Source: Plantago major (taxonomy: Eukaryota > Streptophyta > Magnoliopsida > Lamiales > Plantaginaceae). From it: a stretch of 64,000 bases of DNA. Below are positions 1 through 12,200 of this stretch, piece after piece. A model generated the notes under the pieces. The model did no database searches. It was not told where the DNA came from and saw only the letters and a program-made list of their open reading frames with translations. How positions within the stretch are numbered: position 1 is the stretch's first letter; each line of letters opens with the position of its first letter. A program made the translations under genes and the position numbers. The stretch spans positions 102,911,542-102,975,541 of the forward strand of contig CM048841.1 in the NCBI GenBank assembly GCA_026545765.1, read 5' to 3'.

Positions 1-52
1 ACAGTTGACCGGTCAAAGTCAAAATGTAACACTTTTTCTGAAATTGAGGGAG
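1..52. mobile_element. Stowaway-like MITE, 3' end cut by window edge
   Basis: The first 52 bases match the right end of the element at 190-445: a GACAGTTGACCGGTCAAAGT-type block, then a terminal ...GAGGGAG and TA. The left part lies outside the window. Same family as 190-445, 44209-44465 and 61311-61571. Confidence 0.75.
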
Positions 53-189
53 TATACTCTAAAAACTAAATTAGTTAAATATTATTATTAATATCATTAT
101 GAACCATCATATATGGTACATCAAATTTTAAATCAATTCACAAATCACGATATCCAAACATGGAACCAAAGTATTATGCAAACTATATA

Positions 190-445
190 CTCCCTCCATT
201 TCAGAAAAAGTGTTACATTTTACTATTCTGCGGTCAACTGTCTCTGCGTTTGACCACAATTTACTCTTAAACGATATTAATAAATAAATTATTAAAATTA
301 TATAATGAAAATTTAGTAATTAATTTTTTATTATATGATTTTATTAAATTATTTACTATTATCGTTTATGGGTAATTTGTGGTCAAACTCGAAGACAGTT
401 GACCGGTCAAGTCAAAATGTAACACTTTCTCTGAAATGGAAGGAG
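190..445. mobile_element. Stowaway-like MITE (GGTCAACTGTC family)
   Basis: A 256-bp element with terminal inverted repeats starting CTCCCTCCATTTCAG and ending in its complement ...GGAAGGAG, flanked on both sides by TA as expected for Tc1/mariner-type MITEs. Inner arms carry GCGGTCAACTGTC and GACAGTTGACCGG. The centre is an AT-rich inverted repeat. No coding capacity. Three more copies of the family lie in this window. Confidence 0.8.
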
Positions 446-1544
446 TATATAATAAAAAAACATTATATATATGGTACTACATCATTGTACAAAAAATAAA
501 ACATTTATAACAAAATTTATAAAATATAACATTATTGTTTAGCTATTTATGACAATTTTACTTTCACTACTTGCAGATATATCGAATTCCAGTTTCAAAA
601 GTTTGAAAATCTTAACATCCCGTATGAAACAGGGCCGGCCCTACTGAAGCTTGGCTAGGTTATCTACAGGAAGAATAGCATTTATGTGTATTCATACTGG
701 ATCTGCAAGTTACTCAGAATTTGCCTCGTGTTGTCTTATTGTATCCTGTATACTTGTGATAAGATCCCTTCTCTCTTATTTGACAAGAAGGAACTGCTGT
801 ACGTTCTGGGGCTGGGTAGATTGCATGATGTTGATACACTACAGAACCATAAATGATATCTTTGCTGAGAACAAGACAATATTGCATCTACTTTGACAGC
901 AGAGTCGTAATTCGTAATGTTTTCATTAGTTTCTGTATGAATCGAGTTACAGCCTTACATACTAGTACTATTCTTGAAACTTAATCGTATCTTGATTCGT
1001 ATCATATTTCGTAATGTTTTTCATTAGTTATTTTCCCTAGCTAGCCTGATCAGTGAATTAATCGTATCTTGATTGTGTTAAGATTCTCAAGGTGCTTCCT
1101 ATCCTAGTAAAGAAGAGCCGCTACGCTAGTGTTTAATTTGCCTGTCCTGGAGATACTAGTACTAGAACAGTGCACATGGTCTAATGTGAATCTTGTGGAA
1201 ATCTATTGATCACCTGCACTGCGTAGATTCGAATACAGAAACTCCTCTTATTGCGTTGAACCATATGAATATCTATGGTTACTTGAGAAACAACTTTGCA
1301 TAAAAGATTAAGTATCTATAACTGAGAAATTACTAAAAACTCCACCTTGTTTTTTCAAACCAGTTTACACTTCAAGATTTGCATGATTTCACAAACATAA
1401 CATTTATAACAAAATTTATGAATAAACTTAACCTATACAACTCTAAATAGGAAGAATGATATTTTCGAGAGAAAGCACGCAACAGACGGCAATCTCCAGA
1501 ATTTCTCCCTCCTGAACAGAAACACAGCAGTACTCCTTAATTCA
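446..1544. other. intergenic / 3' flank of DCP1
   Basis: No convincing coding sequence. The 81-codon open frame at 651-896 has no recognisable domain and looks like chance. The stretch next to 1545 should hold the DCP1 3' UTR because that gene runs leftwards; no clear poly(A) signal could be fixed. Confidence 0.5.
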
Positions 1545-4500
1545 TCATGATTGGTGGTGTGTATTCATCAGAGCCCGGTAGAACATGTCAATAAATTGGT
1601 TGTCCTATGGAACCACAATCGAGGCGTACGTTAGAACAAAGACAAAGTTCAGATTTTTGTTGGAAGTAGATCATAATCAACCAATATCTATGTTAAAATT
1701 TACTTCTGTAAAACGTTTAAACTTTAAAAGAAGTTTCACAACATATTTACTACAATGACAAAATAGGATTTCCACTAAAATGACAAAATAGGATTTCTCA
1801 ACTCAATTATCAGAGAGAAATGTTTTCTCAAATAAAAATTAGTCATGTTCTTTTCACCAACATGATCATGAAAGTTTTGCAAAGAATTTTTCACTAAGAA
1901 GAAAATGATGGGATTCAAATAGCAGATCAGCAGCAGCCCCAGCCACAAAAGGCATTTTTTGATACGGAAAGTTCACTTGTTTTTATCTCCTGCTCTTAAT
2001 TCACCTCAGGAATGTCACAGATCAAAAGAAAAAACGAAAACCAAAAAGATGGGAAGTCCATACCTGAACAAGGACTTGAAGTGCTTCCCGGACTTTTTCT
2101 CTGCTGATAACAGGAGGATAATTTGGTGCAGAAACAGGAGCAGGAGTGAGTGATGGTGGGGGTGTTGGTGGTGGAAATGGCTGAAGCAGAGGCGTACCAT
2201 AAGGTCTCTGTAGATTTACAGGAGGATTGAGTGGAGGAGCAGTAGGGACAGATGACGATGACATGGGAGGCACAACCACCGGGGAAGAGGAAGGTGGTGG
2301 GCAAAAAAAAGATGGCTTCACCAGGTCAGCTGAACGCTTCACAGCTTCGGTGGTTTCAAGAAGAGACATAATCGGTGTTGATGTAGATAAAGCTGGTGGT
2401 GCCTGGGTAGTTGGTAAAGTTGGTAGAGCAACACTCTGTGGACGAGTGGACATAACAGTTGCAGAAGAGTGATATGGCTGCCCAGGCAACACCGTGTTTG
2501 GGGCACCTCCAACGTTCATAGCAGTCTGCAGATTATTGATCAAAGATCAAAATCACCAACATTACAGCAAATTGTGCAATTGATGCATTCAGTCGATGTC
2601 ATTTTTGCAGGACAGAGTGCTACCTAACAGGATTGATATTTTTTAATACTACTAAAAAAATATTTTATACTCAAACATGTTAGAAGCTCTGAAAACCTCA
2701 TGTCTACTCTAGTAGTACTGACTAAGATGCCGGCCAAATTCCAAAAGAAATAAGTAGATGATACAACACATACGCTGAAAAAGTTCACAAAGGACGGATC
2801 ATCAGGAGTGTCTGCTGCGCTGGTATTACCAGATGCCGATGGCTCCAGAGGACCATCCATTACTGCAAGTGTTGGAACTGCTTCTAGTTCTTCAAATTCA
2901 CTGAAATAAAAACAACAAAAAGCATCTCATAACTTAGAGACAACTGCTAAAGTCAGATGCTTAAAGAAAAGCATCAACATATCACTAACAAAATCATAAA
3001 CCGTAGTCTCCACACAATAACAGGAAATTATAAAACCCATGTCTCCAGATTTCAGCAATAGATGTTAGCAGTTACTCCCTCCATCCCATGATTCAATGGA
3101 CAAACTTTTGTGGGTGCTTTAATACAAATGAAAGATGATAATACAAATTAAAATTAATGAAATTGGCAAGTGGATATTAAAGTATGAAATATAATGAATA
3201 AAGATTAAAGGGGAAAAAGTATGAGAGGGCATGAATAAAAATAGGAGATGAGTGGTACGTTTGTGAATAAATGGGTATGGGAAAGGTCGTCATTGAATGT
3301 GGGGTTATAAAGTTCCATTTTAGGAATCAGTAGCAGCAGCAACAATAAGAACACAAACAACAACCCCGGGTGTGAACATCTCAGATACACTACCACAGAC
3401 CCAAAATCCAATGTCACTTTAAATAAAGTTCAGTGTTTTACACTCCTTAAAATTTGGATTAGGGTTATCATATATCATTAATTTAGATAAAATCATGTCC
3501 TGAAAACATCTCTTACCCTCATTTTCACAAGCAACATACTGCATGGCCGGGAACAATAACTAAACATCATGTGATCGGCATTCAAGAGCAAAAGACATGC
3601 AATAATTACCTTGTGGTGGAAGATACTTTTGACTTCGTAGGCACCTTGGAATATGCATTTAGTATCCTGGTAAAGCATAAAATAAATGTAAATATGGTTT
3701 CCCAAGGGATAAAAATCAACTTAAGCTCCCCATATTTAATATTCACAAACACTGCAATGGGAGAATACCTCGTCATCATATCGCAATTCAACATAGCAGA
3801 GTGAATAGTCTTTTAAATGGCATATTATAATGGATGGAAGATTGGGAGTACAAAATTTAAAGTTAAAGGCAACACTGAAGATTCTGAAACAAATCTAACT
3901 TACCTTCCACCAAATGCAAATTGCATATGGAAGTGAAGTAGTTGAACATAAAGGCATTTGAACATTCCAAAACAAATCTCACTTGGCTTCTGCTAAACGG
4001 CCTTTAAAGGCAACATTTGAAGATTCTGAAACAAATCTATATTATCTTCTGCTTGGCACATAAGTTAATCCATTCTGGGTAGTAACTTGGCATGAAGTAG
4101 TCCTAGAAATTATAATATACACATCAAGTAAATCCTGTTTAGAGACTTATGAATCATGTGGAAACCGAATTCTCAAACACAGGGTTCTTAATACTGGTAC
4201 CTGACTAACTTTCTTATACAATGAAGATGCATTAACAGCTAATATCCATAACATGTCGCAACCAATAACCACAGCCACTTTAGCGAGTAATTATACAATA
4301 AAACCTACTAACCTGGTAAACAGATTTGCAACCTCTTCGCACTCACGCGCATTGTAGAACCATATCCCATTTACTTCTTGAGAGGCATTTCGATATAGTA
4401 GATATGGAACCTGTACTTCATACTCAAAATCTCCCAAGAGATTCTCCACCAAATTATCTGCTTACACCAAAAAATTCAACATCTTATTAGAAGATGGAGT

Positions 4501-5722
4501 AATGCATAGTACGCAAACTCACAAGCATGGATCCACAAGGAATCATCTTACTAGAAATTCAAGCCTTACATAAACTTAATGCTAAAACTGCCTGCCATAG
4601 GTCTATACTCTATACTAGATAGAGAGGAGGAGAGAGAGAAAAGAACTAAGGCTTTTCTGTAAGGTATGGTTGTGACAATGGAATATTTCCGCAAAGGTAA
4701 TATTTGCAAGAGCATTTCATTAGCGTTCAAACCAGACAATTTAAGAGTAAGACCATTAACAAGGTGATATCATTATTTCATAAGGCTTCCTATTAATGCT
4801 AGTACCGCTCAACTCAGTGCACGCAAGTGGGAAACCAACCCTTGATGTTACTATTTCAGGATTCAGTAATAAAAGTTAAATGCTGAACTGTGATAATTAT
4901 ATTTCATTTTAAATATTATGATCAAAAGAAAGCTTTCCTAAGGGGCTCAAATTTAGTAACGATGCTACTGAGAGACACCTAAGAAGCTGTTCTCTAGCTT
5001 CTGCTCATTATGACCTCAAGAAACACCCACACAGAAGCTAGAAAACCAAGTTGCAGACATTACAATTTACAAAACACCTTGAACCCATAAGCTACTTAAA
5101 TAAAATCTTTCACAAACATCATTGCAGTTGAGTCCAACCCACACAACCTAGCAACACAAAAACTTCAACAATCACATGCTGTCCAATTCCCAGCCAAGTA
5201 AACTAAAGTGAAAACCAAACTAACCCGTATTCCGACGATTCATTACAATAAACTGGAACCGCGGCTGTGTATTCCTGCCACACCAATAACAGCCACACAT
5301 CAATTAATAACACATCAGAACCTCAAAACTAACCAATTCTGGCTCCAAGCAACCACATATGTACAACTAAAACAAAACCTAATGTCAAATTGTCAATAAA
5401 GGTGAAGTCTTTTTACCTTTTGACCACAAACAACGAACCTTCCACATCCTTCCGACTCTGCCAATCCAAAATCATCACTAATTAGTACAACTAAACCATT
5501 GAAATTAAGGGGGAAAAGAAGCTAAAGAGTTGATCAAACAGTTCATCAAGTGAATTCACTTACCCACTGGCTATTATCGATGTTGAATTCATAGAAAGTA
5601 ACGTGAGCAGCAGTTATAAGAATTTCTTCAACGAAAGGGTCGATTCGCTGTAGGACAGTCAAATTGAGGACCTTGGTAGTCTTCTCGTCCAGATTCGGCA
5701 TCAATTTCCCGTTTTGCGACAT
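1545..5722 (-). CDS. DCP1: mRNA-decapping enzyme subunit DCP1
   Basis: Activator of the DCP2 decapping enzyme in cytoplasmic P-bodies, needed for 5'-3' mRNA decay. Eight exons on the minus strand: 5564-5722, 5417-5457, 5225-5274, 4313-4457, 3610-3666, 2774-2900, 2064-2525, 1545-1604. All junctions are GT-AG and the joined frame is 366 codons, close to Arabidopsis DCP1 (367 aa). The N-terminal EVH1-like DCP1 domain runs from LNLTVLQRIDPF through TAAHVTFYEFNI, RKDVEGSLFVVKR, QPRFQFIVMNRRNT and LLYRNASQEVNGIWFYN. The middle has the MDGPLEPS and DDPSFVNFF motifs, followed by a Pro-rich linker (PFPPPTPPPSL). The C-terminal trimerisation segment is VISREKVREAL...DNQFIDMFYRAL, split by the last intron. 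The terminal 60-nt exon is short and easy to miss; without it the frame runs into intron at 2063. Confidence 0.93.
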
Positions 5723-5998
5723 CTTTGTACCTCTTCTTCTCTTGCTGAGTACTGTGAAATTGTAGAGAGAGAAACCCTAGTTTACTTTAGTTTTTTATGG
5801 GTTGAGCAGACAGAAAAGAAAAGAACAGAACAGAACAGCTTCTTTTGCTATCACAAGTCGGTGATTGGTGTGCTGTTATATACAACCAACTCTTGGTGGA
5901 TTTCTTTTTTCCTTTTCTTTCTTTATCTTCGTGTCTCTGATAAAATCGAACTTCACATATTCAATTACAAACATTACATTATCTAAGTTCTGACAGGG
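5723..5998. promoter_or_regulatory. DCP1 upstream region / 5' UTR
   Basis: Sequence immediately upstream of the DCP1 start on the minus strand. It has a short AAAAGAACAGAACAGAACAG tract at about 5818. No canonical TATA box could be assigned, which is usual for a housekeeping gene. It ends at a transposable-element boundary near 5999, so the native promoter may be only about 280 bp. Confidence 0.4.
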
Positions 5999-6801
5999 TT
6001 TCTACAATCGGTCGCCTCGACTAACGTCGATCCGGATGTTGACATCGATTCTTCTGCGTCTGCCTCAGCTTCTTTCACCGTATCATGAAAGGTGCTTAAC
6101 TGCTTTACGTCATTTCTAACTACGTTCTTTAAATTATTTAAACAAAATATTTTTGATACATTAAAAAATTAACGCTATTAAAAAATAAAAAAATAATTTT
6201 TTTTTTAAATTATTAAATTCTTCAAAAAAATTTAATTATTAAAATTTTAACTCACCTTCCCCAATCCCCACCACCACCCACTACCACCACACCAACACCA
6301 CCACCCACCATCTTCTTCCCCACCACCAACACCGCACACCACCACCAAAATCACTGCCGGAGCTCCGGTGGAAGTTTCGATCTTCTTCCTTTTTTCCCCG
6401 TGTGGAAGCTCCAGATCGGAGCTTCCATGGCGGAAGCTCAATAAAAAAATAAAATAAAATAAAAAAATAAAAAAAAACAGATCGGAGCTTCCACCGGAGC
6501 TCCGGCAGTGGTGTGGCCAGAGCTCCGGCAGTCCATGGTGGAAGCTTCAATCAAGCTTTCGTGGCAGCTTCCGGTTAGAGCAAAAATATTTTTTTTTAAA
6601 TATATTTAAATAATTTAAAGCGACGTAGGCGGTTGGAGCAACACGTAGCGCAACACCTTGTGCGACACGAGCGACACCCCATGGCAACACTTAGTACGAT
6701 AGGTAACAGATTATTCGATCTCCACCGTTAAAATTTTAATCTAATGGATCAAAATAGGTGACTGACGTTAGTCGGAGCGACACCTTGACTGACGGTAGAA
6801 A
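5999..6801. mobile_element. long-TIR non-autonomous DNA element, copy 1
   Basis: About 0.8 kb. The right end reads ...GACTAACGTCAGTC-like sequence, ACACCTTGACTGACGGTAGAAA; the left end TTTCTACAATCGGTCGCC is a diverged complement. The interior matches the element at 37255-39234 in the opposite orientation, including an A/T-rich inner arm, a CACCACC tract and repeated GGAGCTTCC/GGAAGCTCC units. No transposase is visible. Long arms and a gene-free body suggest a Mutator-like MITE, but no clean target duplication was found. Confidence 0.6.
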
Positions 6802-7487
6802 GCCCCAAGTTTACAATACGAGTTTATTATATACACATTGTTTAAAGTTAAAAATATGATGTTTGTAGTTAAATATTCGACGTTAACCTGGTCTCTCTAA
6901 AAAAAACATTCTTTGCAAAAGTTTGTAATAAATACTACAATATTATGTAAATATTTTTATTAAAGAGTTTTTTTTGTAAAATAAAAGGTTAGATTTATTA
7001 TTACAGTGAAATGAATTTACATAATTTTGGCCCTTTCTATTCCGATATAATCTCATTCATTCGTAAAACTTAGTTTGGACACGTTTAAGTTAATGTACGA
7101 TGAGTTAATTAGAAAATACGGTCGATTTTGATGATACGTTTCAATTTAATAATTTTTAACAAAAGTAAAATGTTGTGGTCGTTTGATATCATCACCGGAA
7201 TAGCGAGTATGAATGATTAATAACTTGATTACGAAAAATTATAATGAGTAGGGATGCACAACGGATCGGATTTGCAATAAGCAGATATGCACTTGTAACT
7301 GTTGTAGATGAGTACATAAGAATAGAAACATTCATACATAACAACTTCATAATTATATCCAATATCCAATACTCTATGCTGTTCAAGAAAACAACATGGT
7401 TACATGGAACAACAAAATGAAACCAAACTCGCAGTATACACAATAGCACACTTTTTTTTGCTCTTCTTCTCCAAACACCAATCGATT
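6802..7487. other. intergenic, 3' flank of CASP gene
   Basis: AT-rich sequence without coding signal. The part next to 7488 should hold the 3' UTR of the leftward-running CASP gene. Confidence 0.45.
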
Positions 7488-8362
7488 TTAATGGTGCTTT
7501 CGGAGAGCGACAGCGGAGAGTATGATCAAGAATAGGAGGACAGTAGCCGCAATGAGTGAAGCTACCACTGCGCCGCTAACTTTCTGGCAGAAGTCATTGA
7601 ACTGCTGGCAAATGGCAAACCAGTTAGTGTTGGAGTTGCCATTGTGAGCTAAGTACACGATTGCTGCTGCTGCTGCGCCTGCTGCAAATGTAAATGCCAT
7701 CACACACTGCAAAACCATACGTTTATGAGACCTTTTCCATATGTAAGAAAATGAAAAGTAAGTGGAATGAGTTTTCTTTAAATAATGTCTCCGGTTTGAG
7801 TCTTATGAGTTATGACTTATGAATGTAAAAGACTACTGGGAGAGTTGGTCGCTCCAAATTTAGTGCGACTCACTTACCGTGTCTAGAATGAGGAGTAGTA
7901 GCTTGATTCCTCGTAGATGTGGACGAACAATGCCAACAATCGAGAAAGGCAGGGACAGAACTAAGTAGCCGCTTGCTATGGCATTTGCAATCACGAAATA
8001 CCTGCCAAATATTGTATCAAAGTATTATAGATCATTCATGGAGACTGCAAACATACAGTCTTGATTGGACAAGAGAATTACGTGAACGTGGGAAGGTCAT
8101 CATAGCTGGCATTGAACTGGAAGAACTGTGTGAAGAAAGGGAGCGTCTGATCGGTTGTTGCCATAGTGGTGGCCGCAGCCAAAGCTGCAACAAGAGCGCA
8201 TATTCTCAAAATGAAGTCGAATATGCCAATTCCTCTTCCTACACTAGATTTTGGGACAATTGTGGTGGCGAAGGTAGTAACAGCAGCAGCCTTGGCTTTG
8301 GTGGACTTGGACTCGGGAATGTTAATTGCTGCCTCTTCAGCGTTCTTGGTCGAGTCTGCCAT
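7488..8362 (-). CDS. Casparian strip membrane protein (CASP)
   Basis: Four-pass plasma-membrane scaffold. CASPs recruit lignin-polymerising peroxidases and form the endodermal diffusion barrier. Three exons, 8082-8362, 7878-8001 and 7488-7706, join in frame to 207 aa, matching the usual CASP length of about 206. TM1 (about 46-66) contains the conserved Arg (FILRICAL). The first extracellular loop has the true-CASP signature [12 protein letters not shown]2 is [22 protein letters not shown]3 has the conserved Asp (LILDT). The second loop has [14 protein letters not shown] with the paired Cys. TM4 ends in ALRKHH. These loop signatures point to a genuine CASP rather than a generic CASP-like protein. 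A TATAAAT on the minus strand lies near 8450, about 90 bp upstream of the start. Confidence 0.93.
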
Positions 8363-9182
8363 TGATTGAATATCGTGTTTGTTGCTGTAGTTGGAAGAGA
8401 TTAGAGATTAAGAGTTCTGGATTGAGAAGAAGTGCAGTTTGGACAATGAATTTATAGCAGATTTTTTGTGTGGATTAGTTCAGATGGAAACAAGAGTTTA
8501 GGCATGGCCTCATGGGAGGGTAGGTGTTGGTTTCTAAGATGGAGGAGTTGTTTGCTAACTAGCTCCACTTGAGAAAGTATTCAGCTTTAATTCTTGCATT
8601 GGATCTTTTAGTTCATTACAACAGCTTACAGGTCATTAGTGTGAAAATAATACCATGTTGATACAGAGAAATGCATTGTATTTGCTTTATGTTTAGGTTT
8701 GTCATGAACACCAATCTAATCTAAACGCAGTCCTGCACATTCTGCATTGATCAGAAGCCATTTGTAACGACTATGCGCCGGCTAGTTGAACTGATGGAAC
8801 CGAGAGGGAAGGGAAGGAAAGCTGCGTGAAGTATTTGATTGCAAAATATAATTCAAAGAACAAACACACAGTACTACTGTATTTCATATTCCCCCGAAGC
8901 AAACCTCAACTCCATAAGCCTCAATTGCTGTACTGTAAATATACAAGCCGTGTTAATACATGTGTATATTTATTTTTACGTACATCAAAACCCCCAAAGG
9001 GCGAAAGAATTGCAACAGCTGCTCAAATTCAACCATGAATATGATATGTATCCTTTGACATATCTGAGCTCTGCAACTAATACACAACTAAAAGATAGGA
9101 GATAAACTGGAAGATAATACACTCCGGTGATAGAACAAATATGTTAGATAAGTGATCACGCCAGTAAAAAACAGAAAATCCC
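8363..9182. other. intergenic between CASP promoter and ELM1 3' end
   Basis: Contains the CASP promoter and 5' UTR (minus strand, TATA near 8450) and the distal 3' flank of ELM1. No credible open frame; the overlapping 70- and 88-codon frames at 8826-9105 match no known protein. Confidence 0.45.
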
Positions 9183-9240
9183 AAGGCCTTAGTCTCCCCT
9201 CCCAGTCATGCTCAGCAAGTGCCTTATGAGCCCAATTAGC
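9183..9240 (-). repeat. duplicated copy of the ELM1 terminal-exon end
   Basis: This stretch repeats, with divergence, the coding end of ELM1 at 9270-9345: both share GGCCTTAGTCTCC, TTCAGCAA/CTCAGCAA, GTGCCTTATGA/TTGCCCTGTGA and TTAGCTGCC in the same order. It lies just past the ELM1 stop and so is probably transcribed as part of the 3' UTR. Confidence 0.65.
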
Positions 9241-9269
9241 TGCCACTGCGGTATATCAACAAATGGCCC

Positions 9270-12200
9270 CTACGGCCTTAGTCTCCAGCCGCGTTCAGCA
9301 ATTGCCCTGTGAACCTGATTAGCTGCCTCTGCAGTGTCATTTAGAGGGGGATAACTCCATGTCTCTGACATCTGGAATCAAGAAAAAGAGCGTAATTAAA
9401 GATCTCTTAACTTAGCTGGCACTAAACCAAAGGACCTTGCATGAGAAACAGGCAAAAGTGCCTTAATCTTTTTCAACTCAACAGAGTAACCAGCTATAGT
9501 TTGTGCATTTTTATTTATCATCATTTACACTGCTACCACGTATCGAAGTATGTCAATCATCCTCAAAAGAATCTCAGACTCTCAATAAAACACCAAATAT
9601 TAACCAAGGGGTTAGTGCATCCACAAAACCTAAGATAAAGATGAGTAACTTACATCCTCAAGACCTGTAAATGGTCGAACTAGGCCCTTTTCCCGTAACT
9701 TTTTATGGAAATCCGCAAACTTCCACGTGCACCGTTCAGCTCCGATGACATAAACAGGCTTCCTGTAATGACCAAAAGTGAATTAGGTACTTATTACACA
9801 AAATGTACAACTCCAAAATAATCAAGCCGCTGTGAACAATACCCTGTACTGCAAGCTTCGCTCAACATACTGACTGAATCTGCTGTAACCACAAAAGCTC
9901 CGCCCCACGCCAGATGTCCCAAGTGAGGATTAGGTTCTGAAAAAAAGCATAGTGTTTGCTCCGTGAGTCCCAAAATTCAGTCACGTATTATGTAAAAAAG
10001 CATTTAGTAATGCATTATACGACATTTGGGGCCAAACAAAGTACCTTCACCATCCCAAATGTATACTTTGGGATTATCCCCAAGTTCATTTCGTATAATT
10101 GCAGAAACCTGTCAGTGCAAATCCAGTATATATTTAGCAGCAACAAAAGGCAACAAACGAAGGCATCGGTTTAACTAGCATGAGATAAAAGTTTGAGGCA
10201 GTTCTCATAGTCGTACCTTTTCAGGTGTCCTCCTAGAGAAAGATATCCTCACACTTCCACAGCTTGTAAGGACATTGTGCAGAGAAGCAGCAAGTTGTTT
10301 TGCAAGATCTGTGCTATATTTGCAGTACCCTACAAATAAGCAGAACAGTAAGGACATAAACAACCGCGGTGAATATTTTCTGAGTAGCTATAATTTGAAG
10401 AAAACCGTCAAATTGCGCAATTGAAATGCAATCATTTACTTCATCACAAGTCTAAAGAGGATAAAAGGGTATTATTAGACAGATTCATGTTTGTAGACAA
10501 CCAAAATCGATGACAAATTCCATTAAATACGCATAGCAAGTGCCGCTTATGAAGCATGTATAACCAAAAATCCAAAATACTCTCACTTTCTTCAAAAGAA
10601 GAGGTTGGGGAAGATTCATAAGACTTCAAACTCCAATTTTTTTGCTGCATGTTTCTGGTTTCGACAAGTACAACACCATCGTAGATAGCCCCATTAATCT
10701 TTACCATTTGACATGCTTATCTTGAATTAGTAATAAAAAGAATATCATATCGTAATCCATATATTATCGTGAAAATTCACATATTGAGAGCAAACAGAAA
10801 ATGAACGGCCTAAAGGAAAAGAGCATACTTGTAGGCCCACCAATGTTGACGACAAGCAATGGCCTTGGCAATGGCGCCAACTCGTCATGCCAGGAATTCG
10901 CAGCACTACGAAGTACAGAAGGGTCTATCTGATGAAGTGCTCCTACTGTGAGGAACTGAGCAACAATAAGCACAAAAACATATCAAGGAGTCAGCCATAA
11001 AAATTCACTATAATTGTGCATGTTTGGCAAGAGCACATACAACATGCGCATCAGGAGGCTCCTGTGGTGTTATCCATTTCCGGAGAAGCCTAGGAACCTG
11101 CTCCTTTGCACCAGGGGTCAATGGATAGTAATCATGCTGTGGTGTGATCACCAAATCAAACCTGTCCAAATGCGACCTTGGATGCTGAATCTGAAATGTA
11201 CAGCAAAACAAAGTTTGAAACAATTGTTGATGGAACATAATTAAGTCTAGAAGGCTTGACAGGTACATTTGGTTTCACAGAGATTATAAATTCTTTGCTT
11301 AAACCAAAAAAGAATGCTACAGAGAATGAGATGTGTATGCATATGATTGGCCCTATCAATAATATGTACTTCTCAACATTGATCATTTCTCAAGGGGAAA
11401 ATTCACTTCTTTCCTATAGCTGATTATTTTACTTTAAACGCCATATTCTCACGGAACAACAATTTGATAAAGCAACATTCTGGGTTCATCACAAAAATAA
11501 GCCTTCACGTGAGATAACTGGAAATTGCATCCATATTGTCTGAGGATTTACAGCGAATATCAAAAGATCAGGAAGCCAACACGGCTAATCCAGAACACTT
11601 AATGTGTGGACTAAACACGAATAACAGACCAAACACCCTGCCTGAGGTATGAGCTATGCAAAAAGTACAATAATAATAAGCAGTGAAAACAATACTACAT
11701 GCAATAAGCAAACATAATTACTCCCTCTGAAGGTCAATGAAGCTTTTTTCCAAGAAAAGGGAACAAGATGTGTGTTTAATGTGGTGAAAGCACAAAAGGA
11801 AAAGTCTGACCATTATATGACAACCAGCTGTGTATCCTAACAGTTTAACCATTACAAACAGAGCGCAACAGCACAGGCTGCATAGCCAGAAAAGATAAGG
11901 TCAGTGTACTAACCTGGACAACAAACACATTATCAGATGCTAATCTTTTTATAGAGCTTGCAATTGAGATAGTATCTCTTCCAGATGCAACTACGAGTAA
12001 TGGACCATCCCTGGAAAGAGATCAGAATGGCATTTCTCATGATTCAAGAATATATAGGCATCACACAGGAGATATATTATATATGAACTGAATCTACGAA
12101 ATACGATAGTCAAACTTTGATCCTTTGACAGGCCATGTACCTTTCAAATGCAATGATACCACAAACTGACTTGAACTTATTCTTGTTTGACTTTATTTTA

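Noticed and set aside
3076..3420. CTCCCTCCATCCCATGATTC in a DCP1 intron looked like the left end of a Stowaway MITE.
   Set aside because: No matching right end with TA could be found; at most a truncated relic.
11722..11822. CTCCCTCTGAAGGTCAATGA in an ELM1 intron looked like a MITE end.
   Set aside because: No inverted partner within the intron.
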